A DNA stretch of 13,245 bases from Rhodococcus sp. IITR03 (GTDB lineage Bacteria; Actinomycetota; Actinomycetes; Mycobacteriales; Mycobacteriaceae): contig LATQ01000001.1 in NCBI GenBank assembly GCA_001017865.1, positions 1,466,734-1,479,978 on the forward strand. The letters are read 5' to 3'. Shown here in pieces: positions 1 to 9,321 of the stretch (position 1 is its first letter; the number at the start of each line of letters is the position of its first letter). A model generated the notes under the pieces. The model had not been told where the DNA came from. It made no database searches and was given only the letters and a program-made list of their open reading frames with translations. Position numbers and translations under genes: made by a program.

Positions 1-608
1 CATCGTCTCCGCGGCACGGAACTCGTGCCGTCCCGGACCTGCTGCCCGACGTCGTCGCAGCTCCCGCCGCGCTGCGCGACTGCCACTGCCGCCGCGTGAT
101 CGATGCGGCCGGCGACCTCGCAGGACGCCGGGTCGTGGTGTGCGGTGCCGGAATGCTCGGTGTCACGGCCGTGGCCATGTGTGCGGAGGCCGGTGCCGAG
201 GTCGTGGTCCTCGACGTCGATCCCCGGCGCACGGCGTGTGCCGGACGATTCGGAGCGGTCGCCGACAACGGTGGTCCCGTGGACGTCGCCTCGACTTCTC
301 CGGGTCGTCGGGAGGCGATCGCCTCGCTCGTACCGCGCCTGGACATCGGTGGCCGCGTCGTCCTCGCCGGGTCGGTGGCTCCCGCCGCCGCAGTCCCTGT
401 CGATCCGGAGGCGATCGTGCGCGGCTGGCTCACCATCAGCGGGGTGCACAACTACGAACCCCGGCACCTGCACGAGGCCGTGGCGTTCCTGACCCGCACG
501 GTCGCCGTCCACCCCTGGGCCGAGCTCGTCGACGCGCCCGTTCCCCTCGCTGCGCTGGGAGAAGTCCTGCACAGAGGACGCGGCCTGCGGGCAGCGGTGG
601 TTCCGTAG
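1..608 (+). CDS. Zinc-type alcohol dehydrogenase, phosphonate-associated (HpnZ/TIGR03366-like), 3' part
   Basis: The 5' end lies outside the window. The visible part is the C-terminal half of a medium-chain zinc-type alcohol dehydrogenase: a short GTELVPVPD segment, then CATATAAA, then the NAD(P)-binding Rossmann fold with [10 protein letters not shown], and a C-terminal [17 protein letters not shown] stretch. The CATAT and GVHNY motifs are what I recall of the family named 'phosphonate catabolism associated alcohol dehydrogenase'. No phosphonate gene is visible here, so the substrate is open. The protein crosses frames: a C seems lost near 29, there is an indel near 72, and another C is lost near 94; from 96 the frame is open to the TAG at 606-608. 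The gene may lead an upstream operon outside the window. Family assignment is fairly firm, exact function is not. Confidence 0.72.
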   Translation, partial: SSPRHGTRAVPDLLPDVVAAPAALRDCHCRRVIDAAGDLAGRRVVVCGAGMLGVTAVAMCAEAGAEVVVLDVDPRRTACAGRFGAVADNGGPVDVASTSPGRREAIASLVPRLDIGGRVVLAGSVAPAAAVPVDPEAIVRGWLTISGVHNYEPRHLHEAVAFLTRTVAVHPWAELVDAPVPLAALGEVLHRGRGLRAAVVP

Positions 609-657
609 ACGGTTTCCGGACGTTCGGTTCGGTCACGGACACCGATCGCTTCGGTCC

Positions 658-687
658 TTACCGCCGAGGGCCGTCCGCTTCTACCGT
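658..687 (+). promoter_or_regulatory. Possible fadA promoter
   Basis: A TTACCG (-35-like) at 658-663 and a TACCGT (-10, TANNNT type) at 682-687 are separated by 18 bases and lie about 80 bases before the fadA start. The -35 match is weak. The only support is motif shape and position in the 158-base gap between the dehydrogenase and fadA. Confidence 0.3.
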
Positions 688-705
688 GGGGGAGGTTGGG
701 CACGG

Positions 706-723
706 CGGCCCTCTGCAGGGCCG
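706..723 (+). other. Hairpin in the fadA leader
   Basis: A perfect 7-bp stem (CGGCCCT / AGGGCCG) with a CTGC loop lies between the possible fadA promoter and its ribosome binding site. It has no following T-tract, so it is not a typical terminator. It could stabilise the leader mRNA or be chance in GC-rich DNA. Confidence 0.35.
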
Positions 724-766
724 TGGGTGCCATCGCTCCGCAAGCACGGGAAGGAACCTGCGCACT

Positions 767-1978
767 GTGACCACCGAGGCATTCATCTATGAAGCCATCC
801 GAACACCACGCGGCCGAGGCAAGAAGACGGGGTCGCTGCACTCCGTCAAGCCGATCTCCCTGGTTACGGGCCTGATCGACGAGCTGCGTGTTCGCTTCCC
901 CGACCTCGACGAGAACCGCATCTCCGACCTGATCCTCGGTGTCGTCGGCCCCGTCGGCGACCAGGGTGCCGACATCGCCCGCACCGCGGTCACCATCGCG
1001 AACCTGCCGGTCACCACCGGCGGCGTCCAGATCAACCGCTTCTGCGCGTCGGGCCTCGAGGCCGTCAACATGGCTGCGCAGAAGGTCCGCTCGGGCTGGG
1101 ACGAGCTCGTCCTCGCCGGTGGCGTCGAGTCGATGTCCCGCGTGCCATGGGCTCCGACGGTGGCGCGTGGATGCTCGATCCCGCCACCAACTACGACAGC
1201 TACCTCGTTCCCCAGGGCATCTCCGCCGACCTCATCGCGACCATCGAGGGCTTCACCCGCGAGGACGTCGACGCCTACGCACTGCGTTCGCAGCAGCTCG
1301 CGGCGGCAGCCTGGTCCGGCGGTTACTTCTCCAAGTCGGTCGTCCCGGTCAAGGACCAGAACGGTCTGACCATCCTCGATCACGACGAGCACATGCGCCC
1401 CGACACCACCCTCGAGGGTCTGGCCAAGCTGCAGCCGTCGTTCGCGACCATCGGTGAGATGGGCGGTTTCGACGCCGTGGCGCAGCAGAAGTACCACTTC
1501 GTCGAGAAGATCGACCACGTCCACCACGGCGGCAACAGCTCGGGCATCGTCGACGGCGCGGCACTCGTGCTCGTCGGTTCCGAGCAGGCCGGCAAGGACT
1601 CGGTCTGACCCCGCGTGCCGCGTCGTCGCCACGGCCACCTCCGGTGCCGACTCGACGATCATGCTCACCGGCCCCACGCCGGCCGCGCACAAGGTTCTCG
1701 CCGCGGCGGGCCTGACGGTCGACGACATCGACCTGTTCGAGATCAACGAGGCCTTCGCCTCCGTCGTCCTGAAGTTCCAGAAGGACCTGAACATCCCGGA
1801 CGAGAAGCTCAACGTCAACGGCGGCGCCATCGCGATGGGCCACCCGCTCGGCGCCACCGGCGCCATGATCACCGGCACCATGATCGACGAGCTCGAGCGC
1901 CGCGGAGCCAAGCGCGCCCTCGTCACCCTGTGCATCGGTGGCGGCATGGGTGTGGCCACCATCATCGAGCGCGTCTGA
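767..1978 (+). CDS. fadA: Acetyl-CoA acyltransferase (thiolase), beta subunit of fatty-acid oxidation complex
   Basis: Thiolase that cleaves 3-ketoacyl-CoA with CoA in the last step of beta-oxidation, in the cytoplasm, paired with FadB. The GTG start at 767 is preceded by GGGAAGGAA (748-756). Restored length is 404 aa, normal for the family. The catalytic set is complete: nucleophile Cys93 in [11 protein letters not shown], the INEAFAS loop, His360 in [13 protein letters not shown] and Cys390 in TLCIGGGMG; the His-to-Cys spacing of 30 matches known thiolases. The reading is interrupted three times by apparent single C losses: near 1144 (RVP/MGSDGG), 1596 (GKD/LGLTP) and 1617 (PRA/RVVATA). fadB follows 23 bases downstream, so the two are surely cotranscribed. 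The closest remembered relative is Rv0859 of M. tuberculosis. The thiolase call is firm; chain-length preference cannot be read. Confidence 0.93.
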
Positions 1979-2001
1979 CACCGGAAGGAATTCGAACAAC
2001 A

Positions 2002-4142
<2,141 letters not shown>

Positions 4143-4160
4143 CGCACACGACGGTTGCAC

Positions 4161-4197
4161 GGAAGGCTCCCGACGCCACGGCGTCGGGAGCCCTTCC
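4161..4197 (+). terminator. Hairpin terminator after fadB, possibly bidirectional
   Basis: A 13-base perfect inverted repeat (4165-4177 with 4180-4192) starts 22 bases after the fadB stop, and GGAA/TTCC can extend the stem outward. No clear T-tract follows, which is common in high-GC actinobacteria. It lies between convergent genes (fadB and the methyltransferase) and could stop transcription from both sides. Confidence 0.7.
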
Positions 4198-4199
4198 CG

Positions 4200-4247
4200 C
4201 TCGTAGGTGACCAGGCTCGTAGGTGACCAGGCTCGTAGGTGACTAGG
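4200..4247. repeat. Three tandem 16-bp repeats (CTCGTAGGTGACCAGG)
   Basis: Three direct copies at 4200-4215, 4216-4231 and 4232-4247. The first two are identical; the third carries one C-to-T change (GACTAGG). That change creates the CTA that serves, on the minus strand, as the TAG stop of the methyltransferase gene. The unit contains the near-palindrome GGTGACC. No function is recognised; such short tandem arrays can expand or contract. Confidence 0.9.
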
Positions 4248-5548
4248 CGACCCACCAGGGCGCAGCGGCGTCTGCGGCTTCTTGTCGTCGCCGAGCTTGA
4301 CCGCGAGCACCTGGTGCAGCTGCACCACGTTGCGTTCGAAGCCGAGGCGCGAGCCGGCCATGTACAGGCCCCACAGGCGGGCCGTGCCCTCACCGACTTC
4401 GGCGACGCAGGCCTCCCAGTGCTTCTCGAGATACTCGCACCAGCCCTTCAGTGTCAGGGCGTAGTGCTCGCGCAGGTTCTCCTCGTGCATCACCTCGAAG
4501 CCGACGTTCTGCGCCTCGGTGATGATGCGACCCGAACCGGTGAGCTCCCCGTCGGGGAAGACGTACCGGTCGATGAACCCGCCGGCCTTGGCGCGGGTGT
4601 TGTTGGTCGGCCGGGTGATGCAGTGGTTGAGCAGCAGACCGCCCACCCGCAGCTTGCTGTGGAGGAACCGGAAGTAGGCCGGGTAGTTGGCGACACCGAT
4701 GTGCTCGGTCAGGCCGATCGACGAGATGGCGTCGAATCCTTCCTCGGGCACGTCGCGGTAGTCGGAGTGCCGGACCTCCGCCAGGTCGCTCAGGCCCTCC
4801 TCGACGATGGCCTTCTGTGCCCACTCGGCCTGCTCCTTGGAGAGCGTCACGCCGAGGGTCTTCACACCGCGCCGAGCGGCGTAACGCACCATTCCGCCCC
4901 AGCCGCAACCGATGTCGAGCAGGCGGTCGCCCGGCTTCAGCCGCAGCTTCTCGAAGACCAGACGGTACTTGTTCTCCTGGGCCTCCTCGAGGCTCTGGTT
5001 CTCGGATTCGAAGACGGCGCAGGTGTACGTCATCGAGGGCCCGAGGACGTACTCGTAGAACTCGTTGGACACGTCGTAGTGGTGATGGATGACCTCGGCG
5101 TCGCGCGACTTCGAGTGCCGCAGGCCCTCGGCGATGCGGCGCCAGCGCGGCAGGTGCTCCTGCGGCGGCGGTGCGATCGGCTTGAGCAGTTCGGTGCCGA
5201 GCGACCGGGCGATCTGCGCGAGGATACGTGCCGGGGGGCGCTCGAAGTGCAGGTCGCCGAGCGAGGCGAGCAACTCGTAGGGGTTGCCGGGATGCACTCC
5301 CTTCGCCTGGAGATCGCCCGAGATGTACGCCCGCGCCATGCCAGATCGCCGGGGGCCGTGGCGATGTACGTCGCGCCCTTGGGCGATGCGAGATGCAGAC
5401 CGTAGGGGGAATCCTCGGGACCGGCCGCCGATCCGTCGTAGGCCGTGAAGCGCAGCGGCATGTCGCCGCCGGTCACGATCTCCACGATCCGGGCGAGTGC
5501 GAGCTTGTCCTCGGTGGACCGATCGTTCTCGGTCTTGAATATGGTCAC
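4243..5548 (-). CDS. bfaB: Cyclopropane-fatty-acid-synthase-type SAM methyltransferase, likely 10-methyl fatty acid synthesis
   Basis: Adds a methylene from S-adenosylmethionine to the double bond of an oleoyl-type chain on phospholipid. With the FAD partner upstream the product is probably the 10-methyl (tuberculostearic-type) acid, the system called BfaA/BfaB or TmsA/TmsB. The GTG start at 5548 overlaps the upstream stop (GTGA). Restored length is 435 aa, typical of the family. Visible features are HHYDVSNEFYEYVLG at 156-170, MTYTCAVFE around 173-181, the SAM-binding LLDIGCGWGG at 210-219 and SIGLTEHIG further on. A base is lost near 5341 (PGDL/GMARAYI). Another seems lost near 4255: restoring it gives PLRPWWVA and the TAG at 4245-4243, whereas unrestored the frame runs on antisense through fadB. 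The exact C-terminus is therefore inferred. A plain cyclopropane synthase is the alternative. Confidence 0.87.
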
Positions 5549-7004
5549 TTTCGTTGCACCGCCTTCGAAAACAGGTCCAGTAGACGGGACCGAGGGTCGT
5601 ATTTCCGCTTGAGAGCGGGGTATTCACCACCGCCGTAATAAAGTTTCTCGAACTCGTCCTTCGAGTAGTAGGAGTCCGAGTAGAGCGATTTGTGCCCGTC
5701 GAGTTCGGCGACCTTCTTCTCGATCAACCGGTTGGCGGCGCCCTCCTCGGCGCCGGGCACGATGGGAACGGACGACCAGAACCCGACGTTCACATAGGCG
5801 CGCTTCGGCTCGAGCGGGTACAGCGGCCAGGGACGTTGGGCGTCCGAGGTGCTCGGACGACCGGCGTCCGGGGACGACTCGATGTCGCGCAATTTCAAGG
5901 GGCACAACCAGATCGGCTCGATGGGAATCTCGTCGAGGAACCACTCGACGAACTCCTGCGTGCGTTCGAGCGGGACCTCGATGTCCTGCACGACGCGTTC
6001 GCGGGGCGGATTGCCCTTGCGTGCCTCGATCCGGTCGGCCACCGAGTACTTGTGGTCGAGCGCGATGAGCTTCCAGTAGAAACTGCTGCGCAGCAACTGC
6101 CTCGGCCACAGCCGGCGGATCTTCGGGTTCTGGGCACCGAAAGCTCGTGAGCACCAGAACCAGTCGGTGTCCCACCGCCACAGATAGTCGCGGATCGTGA
6201 GCCGATCCTTCTTGGGGCGGTTGACGGAGACGTGCTGGATCGACCGGTAGTAGATGTCCTGCCCGGTGTAATCGCTGACAGGGCCCGGCTCGTCGGTCTG
6301 CGTGCCGAGCGTCAGGTAGCTCTCGGTCGCGGAGAAGACGACGCCGTCGAGGTAGTCGACCGGCGTGCGTCCCAGGTCCGCTCGTCGACGATCCGCGCGA
6401 GAGCGGACTGCAGATCGGCGATCGTGTCGAAACGCAGGTGACGCAGCGCGACGAAACGCTTCACCGGTTCGAGTTCGATGCGCAGGCGCGTGGCGTACCC
6501 GAGCGAACCGTACGAGTTGGGGAAGCCGTGGAACAGGTCGGCGTGCTCACCCTCGGGACGGGCCGTGACGATCTCGCCGGACCCGGTGAGGATGTCCATC
6601 TCGAGCACCGACTCGTGGGGGAGACCGTTGCGGAAGGACGTGGACTCGATGCCGAGCCCGGTGACGGCACCGCCGAGTGTGATCGTCTTCAGCTGCGGGA
6701 CGACCAACGGTGCGAGGCCGTAGGGCAGGGTCGCGTCGACGAGGTCCTCGTAGGTGCACATGCCGGCGACGTCGGCGGTGCGGGCCTGCGGGTCGACGGA
6801 GATGACACCGCCGAGACCGGAGACGTCGAGCCCCGGCGCGTTCACCGCGGCGCGGGCTCGGAAGAGATTCGACGTCTTCTTCGCGAGTCGCACGGGCGCG
6901 TCGGCCGGAATCGCGCTGTACGAGCGCAGCAGACGATCTACACCCTGGCGGTGTACCGCCTCCCCGTACGGGACCTTCACACCTGACGATCTCGGCATCT
7001 GCAT
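5545..7004 (-). CDS. bfaA: FAD-binding oxidoreductase, likely reductase partner for 10-methyl fatty acid synthesis
   Basis: FAD_binding_4-type flavoprotein. In the characterised BfaA/TmsA pairing it reduces the methylene intermediate made by the adjacent methyltransferase to a methyl branch. Restored length is 486 aa. The FAD-binding domain spans about residues 40-180, with TSNLFRAR near 45 and LGGAVTGLGIESTSFRNG at 110-127, followed by a long C-terminal substrate domain rich in aromatic residues (YLWRWDTDWFWCSRAFG). The start chosen is ATG 7004, with AAGGAG at 7014-7009; a second ATG at 6998 gives better spacing and is possible. One G is lost near 6368 (RTWD/GTPVDYLDG). The stop TGA shares GTGA with the methyltransferase start, so translation is coupled. 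In other contexts this fold includes DprE1-like and sterol-reductase-like enzymes, but the neighbour favours the lipid role. Confidence 0.85.
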
Positions 7005-7041
7005 TCGACTCCTTCGGAGCGGCGCATCAGTAGGCACGTCC

Positions 7042-7070
7042 ACAATAGACCCGGCGGTCGCATCCGTCCC
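7042..7070 (-). promoter_or_regulatory. Possible promoter of the FAD oxidoreductase/methyltransferase operon
   Basis: On the minus strand, TATTGT (7047-7042, TANNNT type) lies 17 bases after GGGACG (7070-7065), whose GAC matches the -35 core. Transcription would begin about 30 bases before the ATG. It sits in the 149-base gap between divergent genes; I see no equally good promoter there for the plus-strand SRPBCC gene. Confidence 0.38.
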
Positions 7071-7153
7071 GGAACGCGCAGGGCAGGATGGATGCTGTCG
7101 TCACAGGCACATTCGAGCCCGCATCAGCAGGGAAGAAGCAGAAGGAGTCGTTC

Positions 7154-7587
7154 ATGGCACAGGTCAGCGCAAGCAGTTCGATCCAGTTGGCGGCAGCTCC
7201 CGAGGCGGTGCTCACCGCCCTGGCCGACTACGAGACCGTGCGCCCGCGCATCCTCACCGAGCACTACCGCGACTACCGCGTGATCTCCGGCGGCCGCGGC
7301 GACGGCACCGTCGTGCACTGGATCCTCCAGGCCACGGAGAAGCGTCAGCGCGACGTGCAGGCCACCGTGTCGGTGAAGGCAGTACCGTCACGGAGACGGA
7401 TGCCAACTCCTCGCTCGTGACGACCTACAGCGTCGTGCCGAACGGGACGGGTTCGACGGTCGTGGTGCTCACGCAGTGGCAGGGCGCCGGCGGCGTCAAG
7501 GGTTTCTTCGAGAAGACGTTCGCGCCGCTCGGCCTGAAGAAGATCCAGCAGCAGGTGCTCGAGAACCTGAAGAAGGAAGTCGACTGA
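7154..7587 (+). CDS. SRPBCC (START-like, polyketide cyclase/dehydrase-type) family protein
   Basis: Small cytoplasmic protein of the SRPBCC/Bet v1-like fold, which binds hydrophobic ligands; the ligand and role are unknown. The ATG at 7154 follows AAGGAG (7142-7147) with six bases spacing. Restored length is 144 aa. The pattern is typical: a first beta strand (VSASSSIQL), an early helix (APEAVLTALADYETVRP), central strands with GRGDGTVVHWIL, and a long C-terminal helix (GLKKIQQQVLENLKKEVD) preceded by GGVKGFFEKTFAPLG. It resembles Rv3718c of M. tuberculosis, which also lies next to the FAD oxidoreductase gene. One base is lost near 7380, inside VSVK(G/A)STVTETDANSS. It is divergent from the FAD gene and upstream of ybaB, with an 86-base gap that may hold a separate ybaB promoter. 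Family is sure, function unknown. Confidence 0.85.
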
Positions 7588-7614
7588 GCCCGGTTCCGTC
7601 GACCTCGGCGTCTG

Positions 7615-7643
7615 TGCCGACCCCGATGCGCGGCGACTAGGCT
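7615..7643 (+). promoter_or_regulatory. Possible ybaB-recR promoter
   Basis: TAGGCT at 7638-7643 fits the actinobacterial -10 (TANNNT), 31 bases before the GTG of ybaB. A weak TGCCGA lies at the -35 position (7615-7620) with 17 bases spacing. Support is limited to this match and its position. Confidence 0.3.
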
Positions 7644-7673
7644 GGCATCACAAACGTGCAGAAAGGACGTGCC

Positions 7674-8014
7674 GTGCAACCCGGTGGTGGAATGCCCGAC
7701 ATGCAGCAACTCCTCGCTCAGGCCCAGCAGATGCAGCAGCAGCTCGTCGCTGCGCAGAACGAGATGGCGCAGGCAGAGGTCACCGGCCAGGCCGGCGGTG
7801 GCCTCGTGACGGCGACGGTGAAGGGCACGGGCGAGGTCGTGTCCGTGAAGATCGATCCGAAGGTCGTCGACCCCGAGGACGTCGAGACCCTGCAGGATCT
7901 CGTGGTCGGTGCGATCGCCGACGCTCGGCGAAGGCTCAGGAGATCGCGGCCGAGAAGCTCGGTCCGCTCGCGGGTGGGCTCGGCGGCGGAATCCCCGGCC
8001 TGCCCGGTTTCTAG
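7674..8014 (+). CDS. ybaB: YbaB/EbfC family nucleoid-associated protein
   Basis: Small DNA-binding protein, normally a dimer, that associates with the nucleoid and is habitually encoded just before recR. The GTG at 7674 follows GAAAGGA (7661-7667) and gives an N-terminus like that of the mycobacterial homologue. Restored length is 113 aa. The first 30 residues are Gln/Met-rich and helical ([18 protein letters not shown]), followed by the [18 protein letters not shown] strand region and the family hallmark [20 protein letters not shown]. The tail is Gly/Pro-rich ([13 protein letters not shown]), shorter than the long tail in M. tuberculosis. One C is lost near 7923 ([18 protein letters not shown]). 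The TAG ends nine bases before recR, so the two are surely cotranscribed. Confidence 0.9.
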
Positions 8015-8023
8015 AGGTCGGCG

Positions 8024-8631
8024 TTGTACGAAGGACCGGTACAGGACCTCATCGACGAGCTGGGCAAACTTCCGGGCGTCGGCCCGAAGAGTGCCCAGCG
8101 CATCGCGTTCCACCTGCTCTCGGTCGAGCCGCCCGAGATCGACCGCCTGCAGGCGGCGCTGCAGCGGATTCGCGACGGCGTGCAGTTCTGCGAGGTCTGC
8201 GGAACGGTCTCCGACCAGCAGCGTTGCCGCATCTGCTCCGATCCTCGCCGCGACCGCACAGTGATCTGCGTGGTCGAGGAACCGAAGGACGTGCAGTCGA
8301 TCGAACGCACCCGTGAGTTCCGGGGGCGCTATCACGTCCTCGGTGGTGCGCTCGACCCGCTCAACGGCGTCGGCCCCGACCAGCTGCACATCCGCGAACT
8401 GCTCACCCGCATCGGCAATCAGGAGGACGGCGTCGACGTCTCCGAGGTGATCATCGCGACCGACCCCAACACGGAGGGCGAGGCGACGGCCACCTATCTG
8501 GTGCGCATGCTGCGCGACTTCCCGGGCTGAGCGTCACCCGTCTGGCCTCGGGTCTGCCGATGGGTGGCGATCTCGAGTTCGCCGACGAGCTGACGCTCGG
8601 ACGGGCGTTGTCGGGGAGGCGGGCGATGTGA
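8024..8631 (+). CDS. recR: Recombination mediator protein RecR
   Basis: Works with RecF/RecO to load RecA on single-stranded gaps in recombinational repair. The start is the rare TTG at 8024, supported by AGAGG at 8013-8017 and by the [19 protein letters not shown]-terminus seen in relatives. Restored length is 202 aa, against about 203 in mycobacteria. The order is a helix-hairpin-helix ([17 protein letters not shown], 16-32), a zinc finger with Cys56, Cys59, Cys68 and Cys71 (FCEVCG...CRICSD), and the Toprim domain from about 79 ([25 protein letters not shown]). A single base is lost near 8523 in DFPG; without it translation would stop at 8530 and lose the conserved tail [21 protein letters not shown]. 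The restored TGA at 8629-8631 overlaps the next gene's GTG. Confidence 0.94.
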
Positions 8632-9224
8632 CCGTGCGCAGCACGGAGCATCGCACCGGGGTGAGCCGGAGAAGCGTCGCCGGACTTCCGACGAGACCAG
8701 GAAGTTGATCATCGACGCTGCGGGGAAGCGTTCGCGACGCGCCCCTACCGCGACATCACGCTCAAGGACATCGCGAGGAAGCGGGAGTCAGCGCACCGCT
8801 GATCATCAAGTACTTCGGCTCGAAGGAGCAGTTGTACGAGGAGCTCGTCGACTTCCAGTACGGCGCGCAGGTGCTGTTCGACGGACCGCTCGAGAGCCTG
8901 GGGGAGCGGATGGTCGCGATGCTCGCCCGCCCGCTCGAGCCCTACAAGCCGTTGTCGATGAACATCCTGTTCATGAGCGGGGGCAGCGAGGAGAGCAACC
9001 GCATGCTCCGCGACAACTACTCCGCGCAGATGGTCGACGCGCTCGCCGCGCGGCTACCGGGGCCGGATGCCCGTCTCCGGGCCGAGCTGGCGATGTCGGC
9101 GGTGATGGGGTTGGCGATCATGCGGCGCCGCATGATGCAGGAGCGCGCGACCGGCACGGTCGAGGAAGTCGTGGCCATGTACGCGCCGCTGGTCCAGCGG
9201 TTGCTCGACGGAGACGGTTCTTAG
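8628..9224 (+). CDS. TetR/AcrR family transcriptional regulator
   Basis: One-component repressor with an N-terminal helix-turn-helix and a variable ligand-binding C-terminal domain. The GTG at 8628 overlaps the recR stop (GTGA) and has GGGGAGG at 8613-8619, eight bases upstream. Restored length is 199 aa. The HTH region reads [44 protein letters not shown], the standard TetR order. The C-terminal part (about 75-199) is helical with many Met residues and no recognised ligand signature. Three bases are lost in the N-terminal third, near 8661, 8727 and 8777, so only the last 130 residues are open in one frame. The first break, and hence the first 15 or so residues, is the least certain. An exporter follows 97 bases downstream with an operator-like palindrome between, so it probably represses that pump. 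Confidence 0.87.
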
Positions 9225-9233
9225 CAGCACGAA

Positions 9234-9245
9234 TGACCTTGGTCA
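9234..9245. promoter_or_regulatory. 12-base perfect palindrome upstream of the MFS promoter
   Basis: TGACCTTGGTCA is a perfect palindrome lying seven bases upstream of the predicted -35 of the exporter gene. It could be an additional regulator site. It is unrelated in sequence to the larger inverted repeat that follows. Confidence 0.35.
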
Positions 9246-9251
9246 CTCCTC

Positions 9252-9280
9252 TTGAGGGTAAATAGCCGTTCACCTAATGT
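9252..9280 (+). promoter_or_regulatory. Predicted MFS exporter promoter
   Basis: TTGAGG at 9252-9257 (-35) and TAATGT at 9275-9280 (-10) are exactly 17 bases apart, the best promoter match in the window. Transcription would start near 9287, about 35 bases before the ATG. The -10 hexamer is the exact centre of the inverted repeat at 9257-9298. Confidence 0.6.
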
Positions 9281-9298
9281 GGTGAACGGCTATTTACC
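9257..9298. promoter_or_regulatory. 18-bp-arm inverted repeat, probable TetR operator
   Basis: Two perfect 18-base arms (9257-9274 and 9281-9298; core TAGCCGTTCACC / GGTGAACGGCTA) flank TAATGT, the predicted -10. A dimeric repressor bound here would block RNA polymerase. The arms are much more AT-rich than the surroundings. A terminator for readthrough from tetR is the alternative, since TGTTTGT follows, but the overlap with the promoter core favours an operator. Each arm is long enough for two TetR dimers side by side. Confidence 0.65.
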
Positions 9299-9321
9299 TG
9301 TTTGTCTAGGAGGGGGTGTCG

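Noticed and set aside
637..657. Imperfect hairpin (ACCGA/TCGGT) after the alcohol dehydrogenase as a terminator
   Set aside because: Only a five-base stem with a bulge and no T-tract; too weak to report as a terminator.
4239..5405. Long plus-strand open frame opposite the methyltransferase
   Set aside because: Shadow of a well-supported minus-strand gene with an intact SAM-binding motif.
7005..7153. A small gene in the divergent gap between the FAD oxidoreductase and SRPBCC genes
   Set aside because: No start with a ribosome binding site and no recognisable protein; it looks like a promoter region only.
8500..8530. A natural early stop giving a shortened RecR of 168 residues
   Set aside because: The conserved RecR tail continues immediately in the next frame to a normal-length end, so the stop is an artefact of one missing base.
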